Numbered from the stretch's first letter, positions 31,803 to 45,914 are shown. The stretch is DNA of 64,000 nt from Mastigias papua (GCA_964019165.1 OZ025278.1:5716517-5780516); one strand, 5' to 3'. Notes: a model not told the origin generated them from the sequence alone. Numbers and translations are program-made.

Positions 31803-34565
31803 AGTCTCTGTTACATGAACAAAGCATATAATTGTTTAAAGTGGTGTGTGCAATGAAGCATAAATGGACATACATAACACAATATCCCCCGCATGGTCCA
31901 ATCCTACAGTACGGAGTCTTGTACACTGTGGTTGTATAATGCAAACATGTTAAAGAAGATATATTATTACACATTAACTGAGAGGTATGACTGCAACCTC
32001 TATTTGGTTTTAGCCATTAATCTTCTGCAATCTAGTATACTACGTAATATGACCCAATAAGTAAGATGGAATGCAATTATAATGCCTCAAAGGATACATA
32101 CTTCAAGTTCATAAAAATACAAGAATATTGCTTGGGAATACCCCATCACTTTCTCATAGCCTACATATTAAGATATAAAGGCAATGAATGAGATATAGTA
32201 TACAGCCTGAAATCACAAAGTCAGATTTCACACATTAACAATAATTATGGTGGGGGGGGGGGGTGCATAACTCAAGTACAACGTAGTAACATACCTTACA
32301 CCTAGCATCATATACATGTTTGTCATCACATACTTTGTCCAAACTGCCATATAATTTATCCATAGTTATTAGATTTAGTTGTAAAGACTTCTACAATCTG
32401 AGAAGACTCCATAGATCTAGTTTATCAAACCAAATATGTACTGGTTGCTATTCCTATATCACACAACAGAAAGTATACATTATGGCTAAACTTATGTAAA
32501 TAAGTGAATCATAATTTCTTAGTAAACCTACAAAGTTGCATATCAACTTATGGTAGAATGAAGGCACATATTTTACTACGTGTGCTGTTGCTAAGGATCA
32601 CAAATAAAATCAATAACAAAAATTAATATTCTGCTTCCCCAGACTGGAGCTCTAGAATATTTTTGCATGTCTACAGGGGTACACAATTTTTGAACCTATT
32701 ATATCATTTGCCTTTACCCCATCCCCTGATACTTACTGGCTGCTCCCTAAGTGCACAACAACTGACATAATATTCCCTTGTAATCCTATAGCAAACTCAA
32801 AAGTAACAATACTATGGACCAAAATCATGTAGGTGAGTCCTAACCTCTTGTCAAACACACAAAGCTGTAAATCTTCCCAGTGAAATGAAATATGGCTTAC
32901 ATCATGAAATCAAATTAATAACAACAGCTGTATTTGAGAGGGGGGGCTTGATATATCAATTAGGTAGAATACAAATAAGGTTGCCAGCTATAGCTAATAC
33001 AAAACTTTAACAACATATCACATACAGAATGAGATATATCAAGTAGTAATATTAGTGGTAACAACTGATAACTCACAGTGAAACAGGCTATTGACAAAAA
33101 TCATACAGGTAGGCAATCAAGTACTGTACTGGTACATGTGTCATCTAAGGACATGAACTGAAATGTATCAATACCATTGTCATCTAGGCACATCCAGCAA
33201 TCTCATTCAAACTGCTATAATAGTTAGCATGAGGGATGTCAAGTAGGTTGTATGCAATGACAATGTATAGAGATATTCCATACGTCAAAGTTTATAAAAG
33301 CTAAAGAATATTCATAAAATGTTCTAGAGAAAAGTGATTCCAAACTCAAACATTCTGTATGAGTGTGACATAACCCTTCATACATCATATTCTTTTTACA
33401 GTAAGTCCCTCATAAAACTTGATAAGAAACAATACTGTTAATTGGGGTGCAGACTGGACTATAGGGCTCCAGGAATCCAGTCTACACAATACACATCATT
33501 GTTATGTAATACTACTTGATCCAGTAAAGCCATATTATCATGTGCAGAATGATGTATAGAAATCATTAATGGTCTTTATAACAAATGATCTTAGGATAGA
33601 GGGGAGCTGGTTTGTCAGGAAACGGAGAGGTATGACTAAAGCAACAACATGCAGATTCCCCACAATAACACAAAATATCTATAGTGAACACAACGATTAG
33701 ACTGTTGTAAATAAAGGCTGTTAGGCTATTGTAAATACATAGGCAATCAGTAGAGTAATATACTGAAAAAACAGCCTTGTGAATAAGTTACTGAAGTGTG
33801 TTGACTACAAAGCTAATTTAGAACACAATATTAGCGTAAATAAATCAAGAAGGAAGAAAATGACAACGCACGGTTCTATACACCAAAGTATCAAGGGATT
33901 TCTACATCAGATATCTGTATAAGACGTTGCACTTTTAACTATAAATATACCACTGATTCAGAGTACTTAGTGTTCTACTGAGAATAAGGAAGGAATCAGC
34001 TGTAGTGACTGAGAGTAATATGGAATACCCCTCAAGTTCTTAGAGAGAATATGCGTAGTACATTCCTCAAAATACTACAAGAAAACTAATCGGGAAAGAG
34101 AGCACTTACACTCCAATAATCCAAGGAATAATTTGAACAACATCTTAGCTCTTACCTACAATAAGTGTTGGATAAAAACCAACAGCTAACCAGAAATGAC
34201 TGACAACATATCAAACATAAAGAAAGCGGCATAACTGCTCATATGTACTTTGTTCAACATCACGCGCAAATGTAAAAAATGAGCAGCACACGCTAAACTG
34301 TCCTAGTATATCAGTAAATAATACAGTAAATATCCACTGAATAGTATACCGAAACTTCTGTAGTAATCAAATAGTAATTTACAGGCAGAAATCCATGGAA
34401 CATGACAGGAATTCGATTGATCATAGGGCCCCCGAGGCAATCGTATGGAATCTCGATGAAAACATGGCATTAAATCTCGTCCAACTGGGAAAATAGCGAC
34501 CATTCTACATAAAACAATCCTGGTAAAACTAAATCGACACCTTGTCAATGAAATAAACAACTTAC

Positions 34566-34736
34566 CTTACAGAGAAGGGACGAAATTCCATGAAGAATTG
34601 TAAAACATCCATCCACTTTGTAAACACGCCCTCAACTGCACACTTGCGGCCTTGTGTAAACACTATTGTTCGCAAACAAAGGATGAGAGGTTTCTGCGAT
34701 CATGATCTCAAGTTGGGAATCCCCTCGCATTTCTAT
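34566..34736 (-). other. Exon-like module e5, unit B1
   Basis: Minus strand: acceptor GTAGATTGTAG, 171 nt, donor GTAAG|GTAAGT. Same words as 29261-29430, one base longer. The frame from ATGCGAGGGG stops at a TGA two thirds along. Confidence 0.45.
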
Positions 34737-35365
34737 CTACAATCTACAACAAAATAAAGAGTGTAAGGACACCAACATATCACAGGAATAATACCGAGAA
34801 CAGTTAGCAAATAAACTATACACACTGTAGACATCTCTGTACAACCATGTTAAGATAGTTTGTGGCTGCTGGCAATAAGAATGAACCACACAGAGTAGTG
34901 GCTTCCTTGACTAACCTGAGGGGGAACGAAACCTTCTTGTTACAGTTGTATTACCGAAAAGAACTTAAACTCTTAATTATAAGTCACACAATAAGTCATA
35001 TATACAACTACAAACTTAGACCCAACACACTTAATCAATGCTCAAAGTCAGCATTTCATGTAGCACAATTCATCAGGAAAGGTAACGACTTCTTATCTCC
35101 TTTAGGCTCGCATTAGCTTCAAGGTAAAAACATCAATCTAGCAACGAATAGGTCAGTAAACATTTCATCCCAATATTGTAATAGATCCAAGACAATCTAG
35201 AGAATAAACTAAATCTGATCGGAGAGGAAGTGTCATGGCGATATACCCCTGAGGGAAGCTCGCTCAAAATACTGACCTAACGTGTGTAATATGAAACATG
35301 TATAGTAGACAGAAAAATTACAGGCAATCTGAAAACAAACCCTACTACATGAAAAAACAACTTAC

Positions 35366-35488
35366 TTGATAGTAGAAGGACCAAAGTTCACTTGGCTTGA
35401 CCCGGCAACAGAGAATAACATCAACCATTGTGGAGAGGAACTGTCATGGCGTAAAACAGCCGAGGGAAGCTATTACAATCTCATCTCG
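35366..35488 (-). other. Exon-like module e4, unit B1
   Basis: Minus strand: ATATTGCCAG acceptor, 123 nt, donor CTATCAA|GTAAGT. The final 24 codons align with those of 30060-30177 and 45797-45914. Confidence 0.45.
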
Positions 35489-35596
35489 CTGGCAATATTG
35501 TACATTAGTGTCGAAAATACATAGAAATTGCGCACAGAGGACATGGGACAGACAGGCAACTTAAATCACACGTTTTAGCATCAGAAGACGACTCAC

Positions 35597-35640
35597 CTGG
35601 TAGCAGATGCATGACATCTTCTTGAACTTCCAACTGGAAC
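35597..35640 (-). other. Exon-like module, B type, donor end
   Basis: Minus strand: GTTCCAGTTGGAAG to GCTACCAG|GTGAGT. The B2 counterpart starts at 46026. The left border in transcript sense (acceptor) could be the CAG in GTTCCAG, giving an exon of about 40 nt, or lie further up. Confidence 0.35.
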
Positions 35641-35787
35641 ATTAGTTGCATTCAAACCATCTCCGAATTGAGAGTTGCACGTTCGGTATATCCTATTTAA
35701 AAGGGATGAACACAACAGCTAAACACTATCCTAATACACGAACGAAAACACCATGCAACATCAGTTAAATCTGTTAACACAACTTAC

Positions 35788-35877
35788 CAGTTAAAGCATT
35801 GAAATCTGACGAACAGAATCGAACGGATGGAGAAGAACTGTCATGGCAAGAATGCCCCCGAGGGAAGCTGTTCTAAT
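35788..35877 (-). other. Exon-like module, B type
   Basis: Minus strand: TTTTTTTAGGCCAG acceptor with a polypyrimidine run, 90 nt including CTTCCCTCGGGGGC and GCCATGACAG, ending TTAACTG|GTAAGT. The counterpart in B2 ends at 46216. Confidence 0.45.
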
Positions 35878-36183
35878 CTGGCCTAAAAAAAGAGGCAAAT
35901 ACAGGGCTCACATCACCCGTAAATCGAATCGACAAAGCAGCAGCAGTGCTATAATGTCATTGACTAAATACTGGCAATGATAACTCGAATATTCAGACAG
36001 CAATGAAGCGAAGACTTAGTTGCCCAACTGTCATGGCGCATAACAGCAGCGAGGGAGGGTGTAAGAAACTGCTTCCATACATCGGAAAAAATTGTTTGAA
36101 AAACCAGACAACGCACGGAATCGAGGAACAACATATAAGCGAACTATACTACAGTATTTAGAGAGGACAAAATACCTACTAAC

Positions 36184-36500
36184 CTGGTAGAAATCCAACA
36201 AACTTCTCCTCCAAATTGAGCAATCCTGATCCCGATCACACACACCCTGTACTGAGAGCAGTGCAATCCACGCAGACGAAAACAATGAAGGACAAAAGCG
36301 ATCAACAAAGACTCCCATAGTTGCTCAGAAACAGTTGAATAACTCGACACAGAAAAATCACAAAAATATCAATTTGCGCTCGTGTCGAAGAACTCACAAC
36401 TTGGAACAGGTATAGCTACCTTTCAGACACAGCCCGCATACATTCGAGGAGAAGAATTCTGGACAGTACAGGGCCGGCTCTGTTTGATGACAACAATAGG
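36184..36500 (-). other. Exon-1-like block of unit B1
   Basis: Minus strand: the words CATTGTTTTCGTCTGCGTGG and GCTCTCAGTAC, then GGAGGAGAAGTTTG, ending TTTCTACCAG|GTTAGT. Shares its 3' half with 46603 onwards in B2. Confidence 0.4.
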
Positions 36501-36539
36501 CGAGCTCATTTGCATTTTAGGGATCTTAGTATATAGAGA
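36500..36539. promoter_or_regulatory. Octamer/TATA-like block (before P36)
   Basis: ATTTGCAT at 36508-36515 and TATATAG at 36531-36537, directly before the palindrome. Confidence 0.45.
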
Positions 36540-37067
36540 AGCAGTTTTTTGATAGCCCGCTAGACGCGGGCTCCCCTACCGCCAACCAAAGCTGGAGATT
36601 AGCCTTGGAAAGACTAACGCAGTCGCCCATTGACGCAGCATGGTCCGCATTTTCGATGAGGATCATGGGATGGTGACGTCATGGGCCTCTGCGATGGAGC
36701 ACGTGACCATCAGCATTGCATTGGTCAAATCGAAACAATTGCCAGAAAAAATTGTGCAAAAAATGCTGGGATACCTGCGCTAGGCTACGGGGCTGTATAA
36801 GGAAAGGTGGAAAGCCCCGTAGCCTAGCGCAGGTATCCGAGCATTTTTTGCACAATTTTTTCTGGCAATTTTTTCGATTTGACCAATGCAATGCTGATGG
36901 TCACGTGCTCCATCGCAGAGGCCCATGACGTCACCATCCCATGATCCTCATCGAAAATGCGGACCATGCTGCTTCAATGGGCGACTGCGTTAGTCTTTCC
37001 AAGGCTAATCTCCAGCTTTGGTTGGCGGTAGGGGAGCCCGCGTCTAGCGGGCTATCAAAAAACTGCT
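36540..37067. repeat. Palindrome P36 (type 1), 528 bp
   Basis: Arms 36540-36794 and 36813-37067. The word CCGCCAACCAAAGC, unlike the CTGGTCAAAGC of its 99%-like sister P26, is mirrored in its own right arm (GCTTTGGTTGGCGG). One asymmetric site remains (TTGACGCAG on the left, CTTCAA on the right). Confidence 0.95.
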
Positions 37068-39006
37068 AGTCTTAGTCATATCAATAGAATTGCTTAACAT
37101 ATAACATATTGTGTATAACATCACTTGTATCCATAGAATACAAATAATATACTACATATACAGCTGTGTATGAATGAAAATGAATAACTTTCCAAGCTAT
37201 TTGAATTAAACTTACCTAATGAAATGTGTGGTTATGTCCTATACTAATTCCTTAAAATACCACAATCAAATGCATTCTTAAGCATGATAATAACTTGCAA
37301 CCTAAGGAGTCGAGTACAATGTAGTAGGGTAAATTTACATTGTATCAAAGGGTAGAAATTGTTTGTAACATCATTTGTCTCTATAGAATACAAATAATAT
37401 ACTACATATATGGCTGTGTATTAATGAAAATCATGAACCTACACTGCTATTGTCATTAAGTTTACCAAATGATTATTTGTGGTGCTAGTGTGTATTACTT
37501 AATGCCTCAAAATACTACAATTACATATATGCATATGCATAGATATCAAGTCTAACCTAAGGAGTCTAGTTCACTTTAGCAGGGTAGATGTGCCTTACAG
37601 TATTACAGGTTAAATATTGCACATAAATTGCTATACATGGGTGCAACTGTCAGCTGAGTGTAACCATTAATCTTCCTAAACACCCAGTACTCGCTTGCAT
37701 TCAAGTAGGTTGTTTCAAATGACAATGTCTAATTATACTCCATAATTCAAGTGCATAGAAACTAAAGAATATTCCTAAACAATGCTATGACATATTCAAC
37801 AATGATTTCAAACTTGTATATGAGTGTGAAACAACCTTCTATACATAATAATCTCTTATAGCAAGCCCTTATAACATTTGACTATGAACAATACTGTAAA
37901 GTGGAGTGGGAGCTCAACGGTGGGGCTCCAAGACAATACAAATGCTTGTTATCTAACACTAAAAGATCCATTGAAACCATGTTATCATGTGCAGAATGAG
38001 GCATGGAAATCATTAATGGCGTCTATAACAAATGATCTGATAAAGGCAGAGAGCTGGGTAGCCAGGAGACGAATATTTAGCATAAAAGAACCCAAATGCT
38101 GATTCAAGGAAAATAAAAGTCAAATTTATAGTGAACACACTTATTAGACTGTTGTAAATAAAGAGTATTAAACTGCTGTAACTACATAGGCAATCAGTAA
38201 AGTAGTATACTGAATACAGCCTCAGGAATAAGTTACTTAAGTGTATTGAATACACACCTAAGTTAGAGCACAATATCAGTGTAAATAAATCAAGAAGGAA
38301 CAACAGGACAACGCATCCAGTACTATACACGAAATTATCAACGAATTAGTAGATAAAATATCCGTATAAGACTTGGCACCTTTAACTATAAATAACCGAG
38401 TGATTTAGGATACAGAAAAGTGTACTAATGGGAACAACACACTGCGACTGAGATGAATAAGAACCGCCCCTCAAAGTGTGAGAGAGAGTACACGTAGTAC
38501 TTTTCTCAAAATACTGCAAGAACAGTGAACGGGAAAGAGATCTAGTACAGTCCAATACTCAAACGAATAATTTGAACAATATCTTAGCTCCAGCTTACAA
38601 TAAGTATATTATAAAAAGCAAGAGCTAAGCAGAAGTGACTGACAACATCTCAACCGTAAACAAAGCGGCCTAACTATCCAGTTATAATTCATTGAAAATC
38701 TCGCACAAAGACAAAGTACAAACAGCACGCTAAAAGTCCTAGTATATCAGTAAATAATACAGTAAGGATCTCCTAAATATTATACCGAAACTTCCGTAGT
38801 AACACAACGGTAAGTTACAGGCGAAAATCAAGCGAACATGAAAGGAATTGCCATGATCATATGACCCCCGAGCAGAGGCAATCGTATGGAATCTCCCTCA
38901 AACCATCGCACCAAATCTCGTCTAGCTGGGAAAGTAGTGATCATTCTAAACAAAATAATCCTGGTAAAACTAAATCGAAACCTTGTTAATGAAATAAGCC
39001 ACTTAC

Positions 39007-39176
39007 CTTATAGAGAAGAGACGAAATTCCACGAAGAATTGCAAGATATCCATCCACTTTGTAAACACGCCCTCAACTGCAAACTTGCGGCCTTGTGTAA
39101 ACACTATTGTTCGCAAACAAAGGATGAGAGGTTCTGCAATCCTGAACTGACGTTGGGAATCCCCTCGCATGTCTAT
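39007..39176 (-). other. Exon-like module e5, unit A2
   Basis: Same as 29261-29430 with two substitutions; both splice borders intact. Confidence 0.5.
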
Positions 39177-39805
39177 CTACAACATACAACAAAATAAAGC
39201 GTGTAAGAATACCAAAATATCACCAGAATAATATTAAGAACAGTTAGCAAGTAAATTATACACACTTTGGACATCTCTGTTCAAACGTATTTAGATGTTT
39301 CTTGACTACTGGCAATGAGAATCAACCACACAGAGCAGGTGCTTCCTTGGCTGAACTGGGGGGAATGGGAACTTCTGATAACAGTTATATCACACATAAA
39401 AACTTACACTCTTATCAGTAAGTCACATAAAAACATGAAAACCTAGGCCCAACTGAATTCAGGAATGATCAAATTAAGCAGCCCATGTACCATAATTCAT
39501 CAGGAAACATCACGATCTCCTATGCCATCTATCCACGCATTAACTTCAAGGAATAAATATAGCAATCCAGAAAGGGATACAACAGTAAACATATCATAAG
39601 TATTTCATCGCAATATTGTGAAAGACCCACAGCAATCCAGAGAATAAAATCCATCCGATCGGAGAGGATGTGTAATGGCGAAATACCACCGAGGGAAGCT
39701 CGCTCAAAATACTGATATAACATGTGTAAAATGAAACATGTATAGTAGACAGAAAAATTATAGGCCATCTGAAAACACACCTTATTATATGTAAAAACGA
39801 CTTAC

Positions 39806-39923
39806 CTAGTAGTAGAAGGATGAAAGTTCGCTTGAATTCACCAACCAAGAGAGAATAACATCAAGCATGGTGGAGATGAACTGTCATGGCGGAAAACCCC
39901 CGAGGGAAGCTATTGCAATCTCG
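39806..39923 (-). other. Exon-like module e4, unit A2
   Basis: Copy of 30060-30177; borders intact. Confidence 0.5.
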
Positions 39924-40034
39924 CTAGCAATATTGAACATTAAGTGTCGAAAATACCATAGAAAGTGCACACAGAGGACAGGGGAAAGACAGGCAATTTG
40001 AAATCAAACGTTATAGCATTAGAAAACCACTCAC

Positions 40035-40101
40035 CTGGTAGAAAATACCTATAATAGGTCCTTCCAATTCAAAGGGCAAACTCTACCATTGAGGGAAGTG
40101 T
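40035..40101 (-). other. Exon-like module e3, unit A2
   Basis: Copy of 30289-30355 with a CTTTAG acceptor and CTACCAG|GTGAGT donor. Confidence 0.45.
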
Positions 40102-40419
40102 CTAAAGTAAAAGCTACACGATCGCAATCATCTCCAGTATATGCACATGAAATGCACACTTAAATAGCAGGGAATAAAACTGTACACTTCTCGTCAATAC
40201 ATACTAACAATTTAGCACAAACAGCAAGTTGATCTAGGGAAGAGAGTGGAACGGCTTGAGAAGGAACAGTCATGGCGCTAATCCAGCGAGAGGTTCGCGG
40301 GAGGATTTCGCTGAAAACATTGAAATACCTAGCTCATAATCCTAGGCAATGCACACATCCAATGAAGGACTAATCGACACACTCTAATCGAAATGTTTTG
40401 TACAAAAATTGTGACTCAC

Positions 40420-40506
40420 CTGGCAAAACAACACCGAAATTTTCCTTGAGTTGGCTCTTCAACTGTCATGGCGATAATATCCCTGAGGGTAGGCATTGAA
40501 TTCTCG
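40420..40506 (-). other. Exon-like module e2, unit A2
   Basis: Copy of 30674-30760 with the stronger donor TGCCAG|GTGAGT. Confidence 0.45.
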
Positions 40507-40615
40507 CTCAAAACATGGGATTACCTTGCCTAACACAACAGAAATCACCGATGTTCAGTGCAGGAGTTACAGGCAAACATGAAAAGACCACTTTGGATCG
40601 AAAACAGTCACTCAC

Positions 40616-40936
40616 CTGCCATAAAAAAAGTGAAATTTCACACGGAATCTACCATCATCCTCAGCCAGTGCGAGATGAAACTACACTGAGAGCAGGCTTG
40701 CCGTGTGGACGAATACAATGGAGAACAAAAGGCCACAACAAAGGCGCACGCAGTCCATCAGAAAAAGTCGACTATCTTTGCAGAAAAAATCGATAAAATT
40801 AAAATGACATCTAGAATATCAATTAGACATAGGACTGGACCCTCGGCGAATGTTTGGGACAGATCAAGCAGATGACCTAGGAGGAGTTTTTACCACGAGC
40901 TGACCAGCGGCCCATTTGATCTTTGCTCATTTGCAT
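40616..40936 (-). other. Exon-1-like block of unit A2
   Basis: Copy of 30870-31190, ending ATGGCAG|GTGAGT; right border nominal. Confidence 0.35.
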
Positions 40937-40960
40937 TTTAGGGATCTTAGTATATAGAGA
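40921..40960. promoter_or_regulatory. Octamer/TATA-like block (before P41)
   Basis: ATTTGCAT at 40929-40936, then TATATAG at 40951-40957. Confidence 0.45.
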
Positions 40961-41548
40961 AGCTTAGTATTGATAGCCCGCTAGACGCGGGCTCCCCTAC
41001 CCCAGTTCAAACGTTGCAGATTAGCCTTGGAAAGACTAACGCAGTGCTCCCACGAAAGCTGCATGGTCCGCATTGTGGATGAGCATGGATGAAAAAGCTC
41101 GCATAGGATCATGAGAGGATGACGTCATGGGCCTCTGCATTGGAGCATGTGACATCCGGCTTTGCAATAGAGAAATCAACAAAAATTTGCGAGAAAAAAT
41201 TGTGCAAAAATGCTCGGATACCTGCGCTAGGCTATGGGGCTGTAGAAGATGAAGAATAAAATCAAAAAGCCCCATAGCCTAGCGCAGGTATCCGAGCATT
41301 TTTGCACAATTTTTTCTCGCAAATTTTTGTTGATTTCTCTATTGCAAAGCCGGATGTCACATGCTCCAATGCAGAGGCCCATGACGTCATCCTCTCATGA
41401 TCCTATGCGAGCTTTTTCATCCATGCTCATCCACAATGCGGACCATGCAGCTTTCGTGGGAGCACTGCGTTAGTCTTTCCAAGGCTAATCTGCAACGTTT
41501 GAACTGGGGTAGGGGAGCCCGCGTCTAGCGGGCTATCAATACTAAGCT
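40961..41548. repeat. Palindrome P41 (type 2), 588 bp
   Basis: Arms 40961-41241 and 41268-41548. Private words on both arms: CCCACGAAAGCTGCATGG with CCATGCAGCTTTCGTGGG, GCATGTGACATCC with GGATGTCACATGC, and CAATAGAG with CTCTATTG. The E-box of its sisters (CACGTG) is CATGTG in both arms here. Confidence 0.95.
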
Positions 41549-44500
41549 AGTCTCTATTACATGAACTAAGCATATAATGTTTTAAAGTGGTGTGTGCGAT
41601 GGGGCATAAATGGACATACATCATACAATATCCCCTGCATCATTCAATCATAATGTAATGAGTCTTATACAATAATGTTGCTGTATAATGTAAACACTTC
41701 ACAAACGATTTAGTATGTCACAACAAATGAGGTAAGACTGCAACCTCTATCTGGTTTTGGCCATTAATCTTGTCCAATCTGGTATACTACATAATAAGAC
41801 CCAAAAAAAATAGATAGAATGCAATTGCAATACCTGACAGGCCATATACATCACAGAATATTTCATCCATCAGTCAATCCTAATGTAATGAGTCTTATAC
41901 AATGTTGCTGTATAATGTAAATACTTTAGAGAACATATAGTATGTAACATCAAATGAGAGGTATGACTGTAAACTCTATTTGGTTTGAGCTATTAATCTT
42001 GTCCAATTGCTGTACTACATAATAAGACCCAATAAATTAGATAGAATTTAATTACAATATCTGAAAGGACCTATACTTCAAGTTCATAACAATAAAATAA
42101 TATTGCTTGGTAATACAACATCACTTTATAATATACTATATAGTAAGGTGGAAAGCCAATGAATGAGATACATTATACAGCCTGAAATCACAAAGTTAGA
42201 TTTCAAGTACAAAAGGTACTTATGGTGGTGTTGGTGGGGGGGGGGGTGTACAACTTGGTAACATATCTTAAACCTAGCATCATATAGATGGTTGTAGTCA
42301 AATACCTTATCCAAACTGCCATATAATTTATCCAGAGGTATTATATTCAGGTGTAAAATATTCCACTGTCTAAAAAGACTCCAAAATAAAGTGCATAGAT
42401 CATGCCTATGCTTATGTAGATAAGTGACTCATAACCTCTTAGCAATCCTACAATAGTGCATATCAACTTGTGGTGGAACACAGTCACATACTATTACCTA
42501 TGTTGTTGCCAAGGACCACTAACTAATATATCCAAGAAAAAAATAACTGATGTAATAAAATCAATAACAAAAATTAAGTGTTGGGCTCCGCAAAGTACTT
42601 AATCTGGGGCTCTAGACTATTTTTGACTATCCAACTGGGGTACAACAGCCTGGACTCACAAAGTCAGATTTGAAGTACTAAAGGTACTTATAGTTGTGGT
42701 GGGGAGGGGGGGGGTGTAAAACCTAGAAACATACCTTAAATCTAGCATCACATAGATGGTTGCAGTCAAATACCTTATCCAAACTTCCATATAATTTATC
42801 CAGAGGTATTATATTTAGTTGTAAAAAAGTCTACTATATCAGAAGACTCCAAAACAAAGTGCATAGATCATGTCTATGCTTATGTATATAAGTGACTCAT
42901 AACCTCTTAGTAATCCTACAATACTGCATATCAAGTAATTGTGCAACAAAGTCACATATACAATTACCTATGCTGTTGCTAAGGACCACCAACTAATATA
43001 TTGAAGACCAACATGACTAATGAAATAAAATCAATAACAAACTTAAGTGTTGGGCTCCACAAAGTACTTAATCTGGAACTCTAGAATATGTTTCCATGTC
43101 CAACTCAGGTACAAATTGCTGAATCTATGTTATAATGTGCCTCAACCCCCACCCCCTGATACTTAATGACTGTTCCATAAGTGTAAAAAACTGAAATAAT
43201 AGTGCCTTGTAATCCTAGAGCAAACTCAACAGTAACAATATTATGGACCAAAATCATGTGAATCCTAACCACTTGTCAACCACATAAAGCTGTAACTCCT
43301 ATCAATGAATGATATAATGTAGAGCTAGCATCATAAAAACACATTTATTATCATAGCTGTACTTCAGAGGGGGGCCTGATGTGGCAATTGAGTACAATAC
43401 AAATAAGGTTGCTGGCTATAACTAATACAAAACTTTAACAACATATCATCATAAACAGAATGAAATATCAAAAGTTGTAATGGTAATGGTGACAACTGAT
43501 ATCTCAAAGTGAAATAGGCTAGTGACAAAAATCCTACAGGCAGACAATCAAGTACTATATTGGAACATGTATCATCTAAGGATATCAATTCAATTGTATG
43601 AATGCCATTATCATCTAGGCACACCCAGTAATATCTTTCAAACTCCTACAATAGCTACCTTGAGGCATTCAAGTAGGCAATATACAATGACAATGTATAG
43701 AGATGCTTCATAATTTAAGTTCATAACAGCTAAAGAATATTCCTATAAGTGTGCTAGTCAAAAATTATTTGAAACTCAGAAATTGTGTATCAATGTGGCA
43801 TAACCTTTTATACATAATGCTCATTCACAATAAGTCCCTCATAACATTTGATTACAAACAATACTGTTAACTGGGCAGCGGGCTTAAAGACCCAGCTCCA
43901 GGAATTAAGTTTAAACAATACAAATCATTGTTATCTAATACTACTTGATCCAGTTAAACCATATTATCATGTGCAGAATGATGAATAGAAATCATTAATG
44001 GTCTTTATAGGAAATAATCTCAGGATGAATGGTAGCTGGATTGACATAAAACGGAGAGTTAGGACTAAAGCAACCATAGGCTGATTCCTCCAAAATAACA
44101 CAGAAACCTTTATTGACTACAACGATTAGACTCTTGTAAATAAAGAGTCTTATGCTGTTGTAAATATATAGGCAACCAGTAGAGTACTATACTGAATAAA
44201 GTCTTGTACATAAGTTACTTAAGTGTGTTGACTACAAACCTAATTTAGAACAAAATATCAGTGTAAATAAATGAAGACAGACGAACAGGAAAACGCACAG
44301 TACTATACATCAAACTATCAACGAAGTAGTACATACAAAATACCTGTATAAAACTTTCCACTTTAAACTATAAATTTACCAGCGATTCAGAGTACTAAGT
44401 GTTCTACTGAGAATAAGGAAGGCATCAGCTTTAGTCACTGAGAGTAATATGTAAAGCCCCACAAGGTTTCAGAGAGAATACACATAGTACTTTCCTCAAA

Positions 44501-44995
44501 ATACTGTAAGAAAACCAAACGGGAAAAAGAGCTATTACACTCCAATAATCCAAGGAATAATTTGAATAACATCTTAGCTCCAGCATACAATACGTGTGTC
44601 GGAAAAACTAAGAGCTAACCAGAAGTGACTAACAGCATATCAAGCATACAGAAAGCGGCCTAACTGTTCATACCTACTTCTTTCACAATCACGCGCAAAT
44701 GCAAAGTATCAACAGCACACGCCAAATTTGTCTTAGTATATCAGTAAATATTACAGTAAATATCCCCTGAATAGTATACTGAAACTTCTGTAGTAACTAA
44801 ACGGTAATTTACAGGCGGAAATCAAGGGAACATGACAGGACTTGGCATGATCACACGGCCCCCGAGGCAATGGTATGGAATCTCGATCAAACCACGGCAT
44901 TAAATCTCGTCCAACAGGGAAAGTAGCGACCATTCTAAACAAAACAATCCGGGCAAAACTAACTCGACACATTCTCAATGAAATAAGCCACTTAC

Positions 44996-45166
44996 CTTAT
45001 AGAGATGAGACGAAACTCCATGAAGACTTGAACGAAATCCATCCAATCTGTAAACACGCCCTAAAATGCAAACTTGCGGCCTTGTGTAAACACTATTGTT
45101 CGCAAACAAAGGATGAGAGGTTTCTGCGATCATGATCTTGAGTTGGGAATCCCCTCGCATTTCTAT
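44996..45166 (-). other. Exon-like module e5, unit B2
   Basis: Minus strand: acceptor GTAGATTGTAG, 171 nt, donor CTATAAG|GTAAGT. Here the frame from ATGCGAGGGG (MRGDSQLKIMIAETSH) is open to the donor. Confidence 0.45.
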
Positions 45167-45796
45167 CTACAATCTACAACAAAATTAAGAGTGTAAGGAC
45201 ACAAAAACATCATAGGAATAATAGCAAGAAAAGTTAGGAAATAAAATATACACGCTATACACCTCTCTGTACAACCGTGTTAACATATTTTGTGGCTAGT
45301 GGCAATGAGAATGAAACACACAGAGCAGTGGCATCCTTGACTGAACTGAGGGGCAACGCAACCTTCTTATTACAGTTAAATTACCGAAAACAACTTACAC
45401 TCTTAACTATAAGTCACACAATAAGTCAAATATACAACTACAAACTTGGACCTAAAAGACTTCATCAATGCCTAAATTCGGCATTTCATGTAGCACAATT
45501 CATCCGCAAACATACAGATTTCGTATCTCCTTTACGCATACATTAACTTCAAGGTATAAACAGCAATCTAGCAAGGAATAGGACAGTAAACATTTTATCC
45601 CAAATATTGTAACAGAACCAAGACAATTTAGAGAATACAATGAATCTGATCGGAGAGGAAGTGTCATGGCGACATACCCCTCAAGGCAGCTCGCTCGAAA
45701 TACTGAGATAAGGTGTGTAATATGAAACATGTATAGTAGACAGAAACATTACAGGCAATCTGACAACAAACCTTATTACATGAACAAACGACTTAC

Positions 45797-45914
45797 CTGG
45801 TAGTAGAAGGAAGAAAGGTCGCTTGAATTGACACGGCAACACAGAATAACATCAAGCATGGTGGAGATGAACTGTCATGGCGGAAAACGCCCGAGGGAAG
45901 CTATTGCAATCTGG
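45797..45914 (-). other. Exon-like module e4, unit B2
   Basis: Minus strand: ATGTTGCCAG acceptor, 118 nt, donor CTACCAG|GTAAGT. The last 25 codons (STMLDVILCC...SSFYYQ) align with the A-unit copies without a gap. Confidence 0.5.

Larger units (their letters stand above)
31803..36539. repeat. Array unit B1
   Basis: 4.7 kb, homologous to 41549-46956 but visibly more diverged than the A1/A2 pair. A run of 14 G lies near 32250. Exon-like modules on the minus strand are at 34566-34736, 35366-35488, 35597 onwards, 35788-35877 and 36184 onwards. The exon-1-like block ends TTTCTACCAG|GTTAGT. Confidence 0.8.
37068..40960. repeat. Array unit A2
   Basis: Near-identical copy of A1 (27321-31214), with differences limited to scattered substitutions and very short indels. 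It contains the same five minus-strand modules at 39007-39176, 39806-39923, 40035-40101, 40420-40506 and 40616-40936. Confidence 0.9.
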
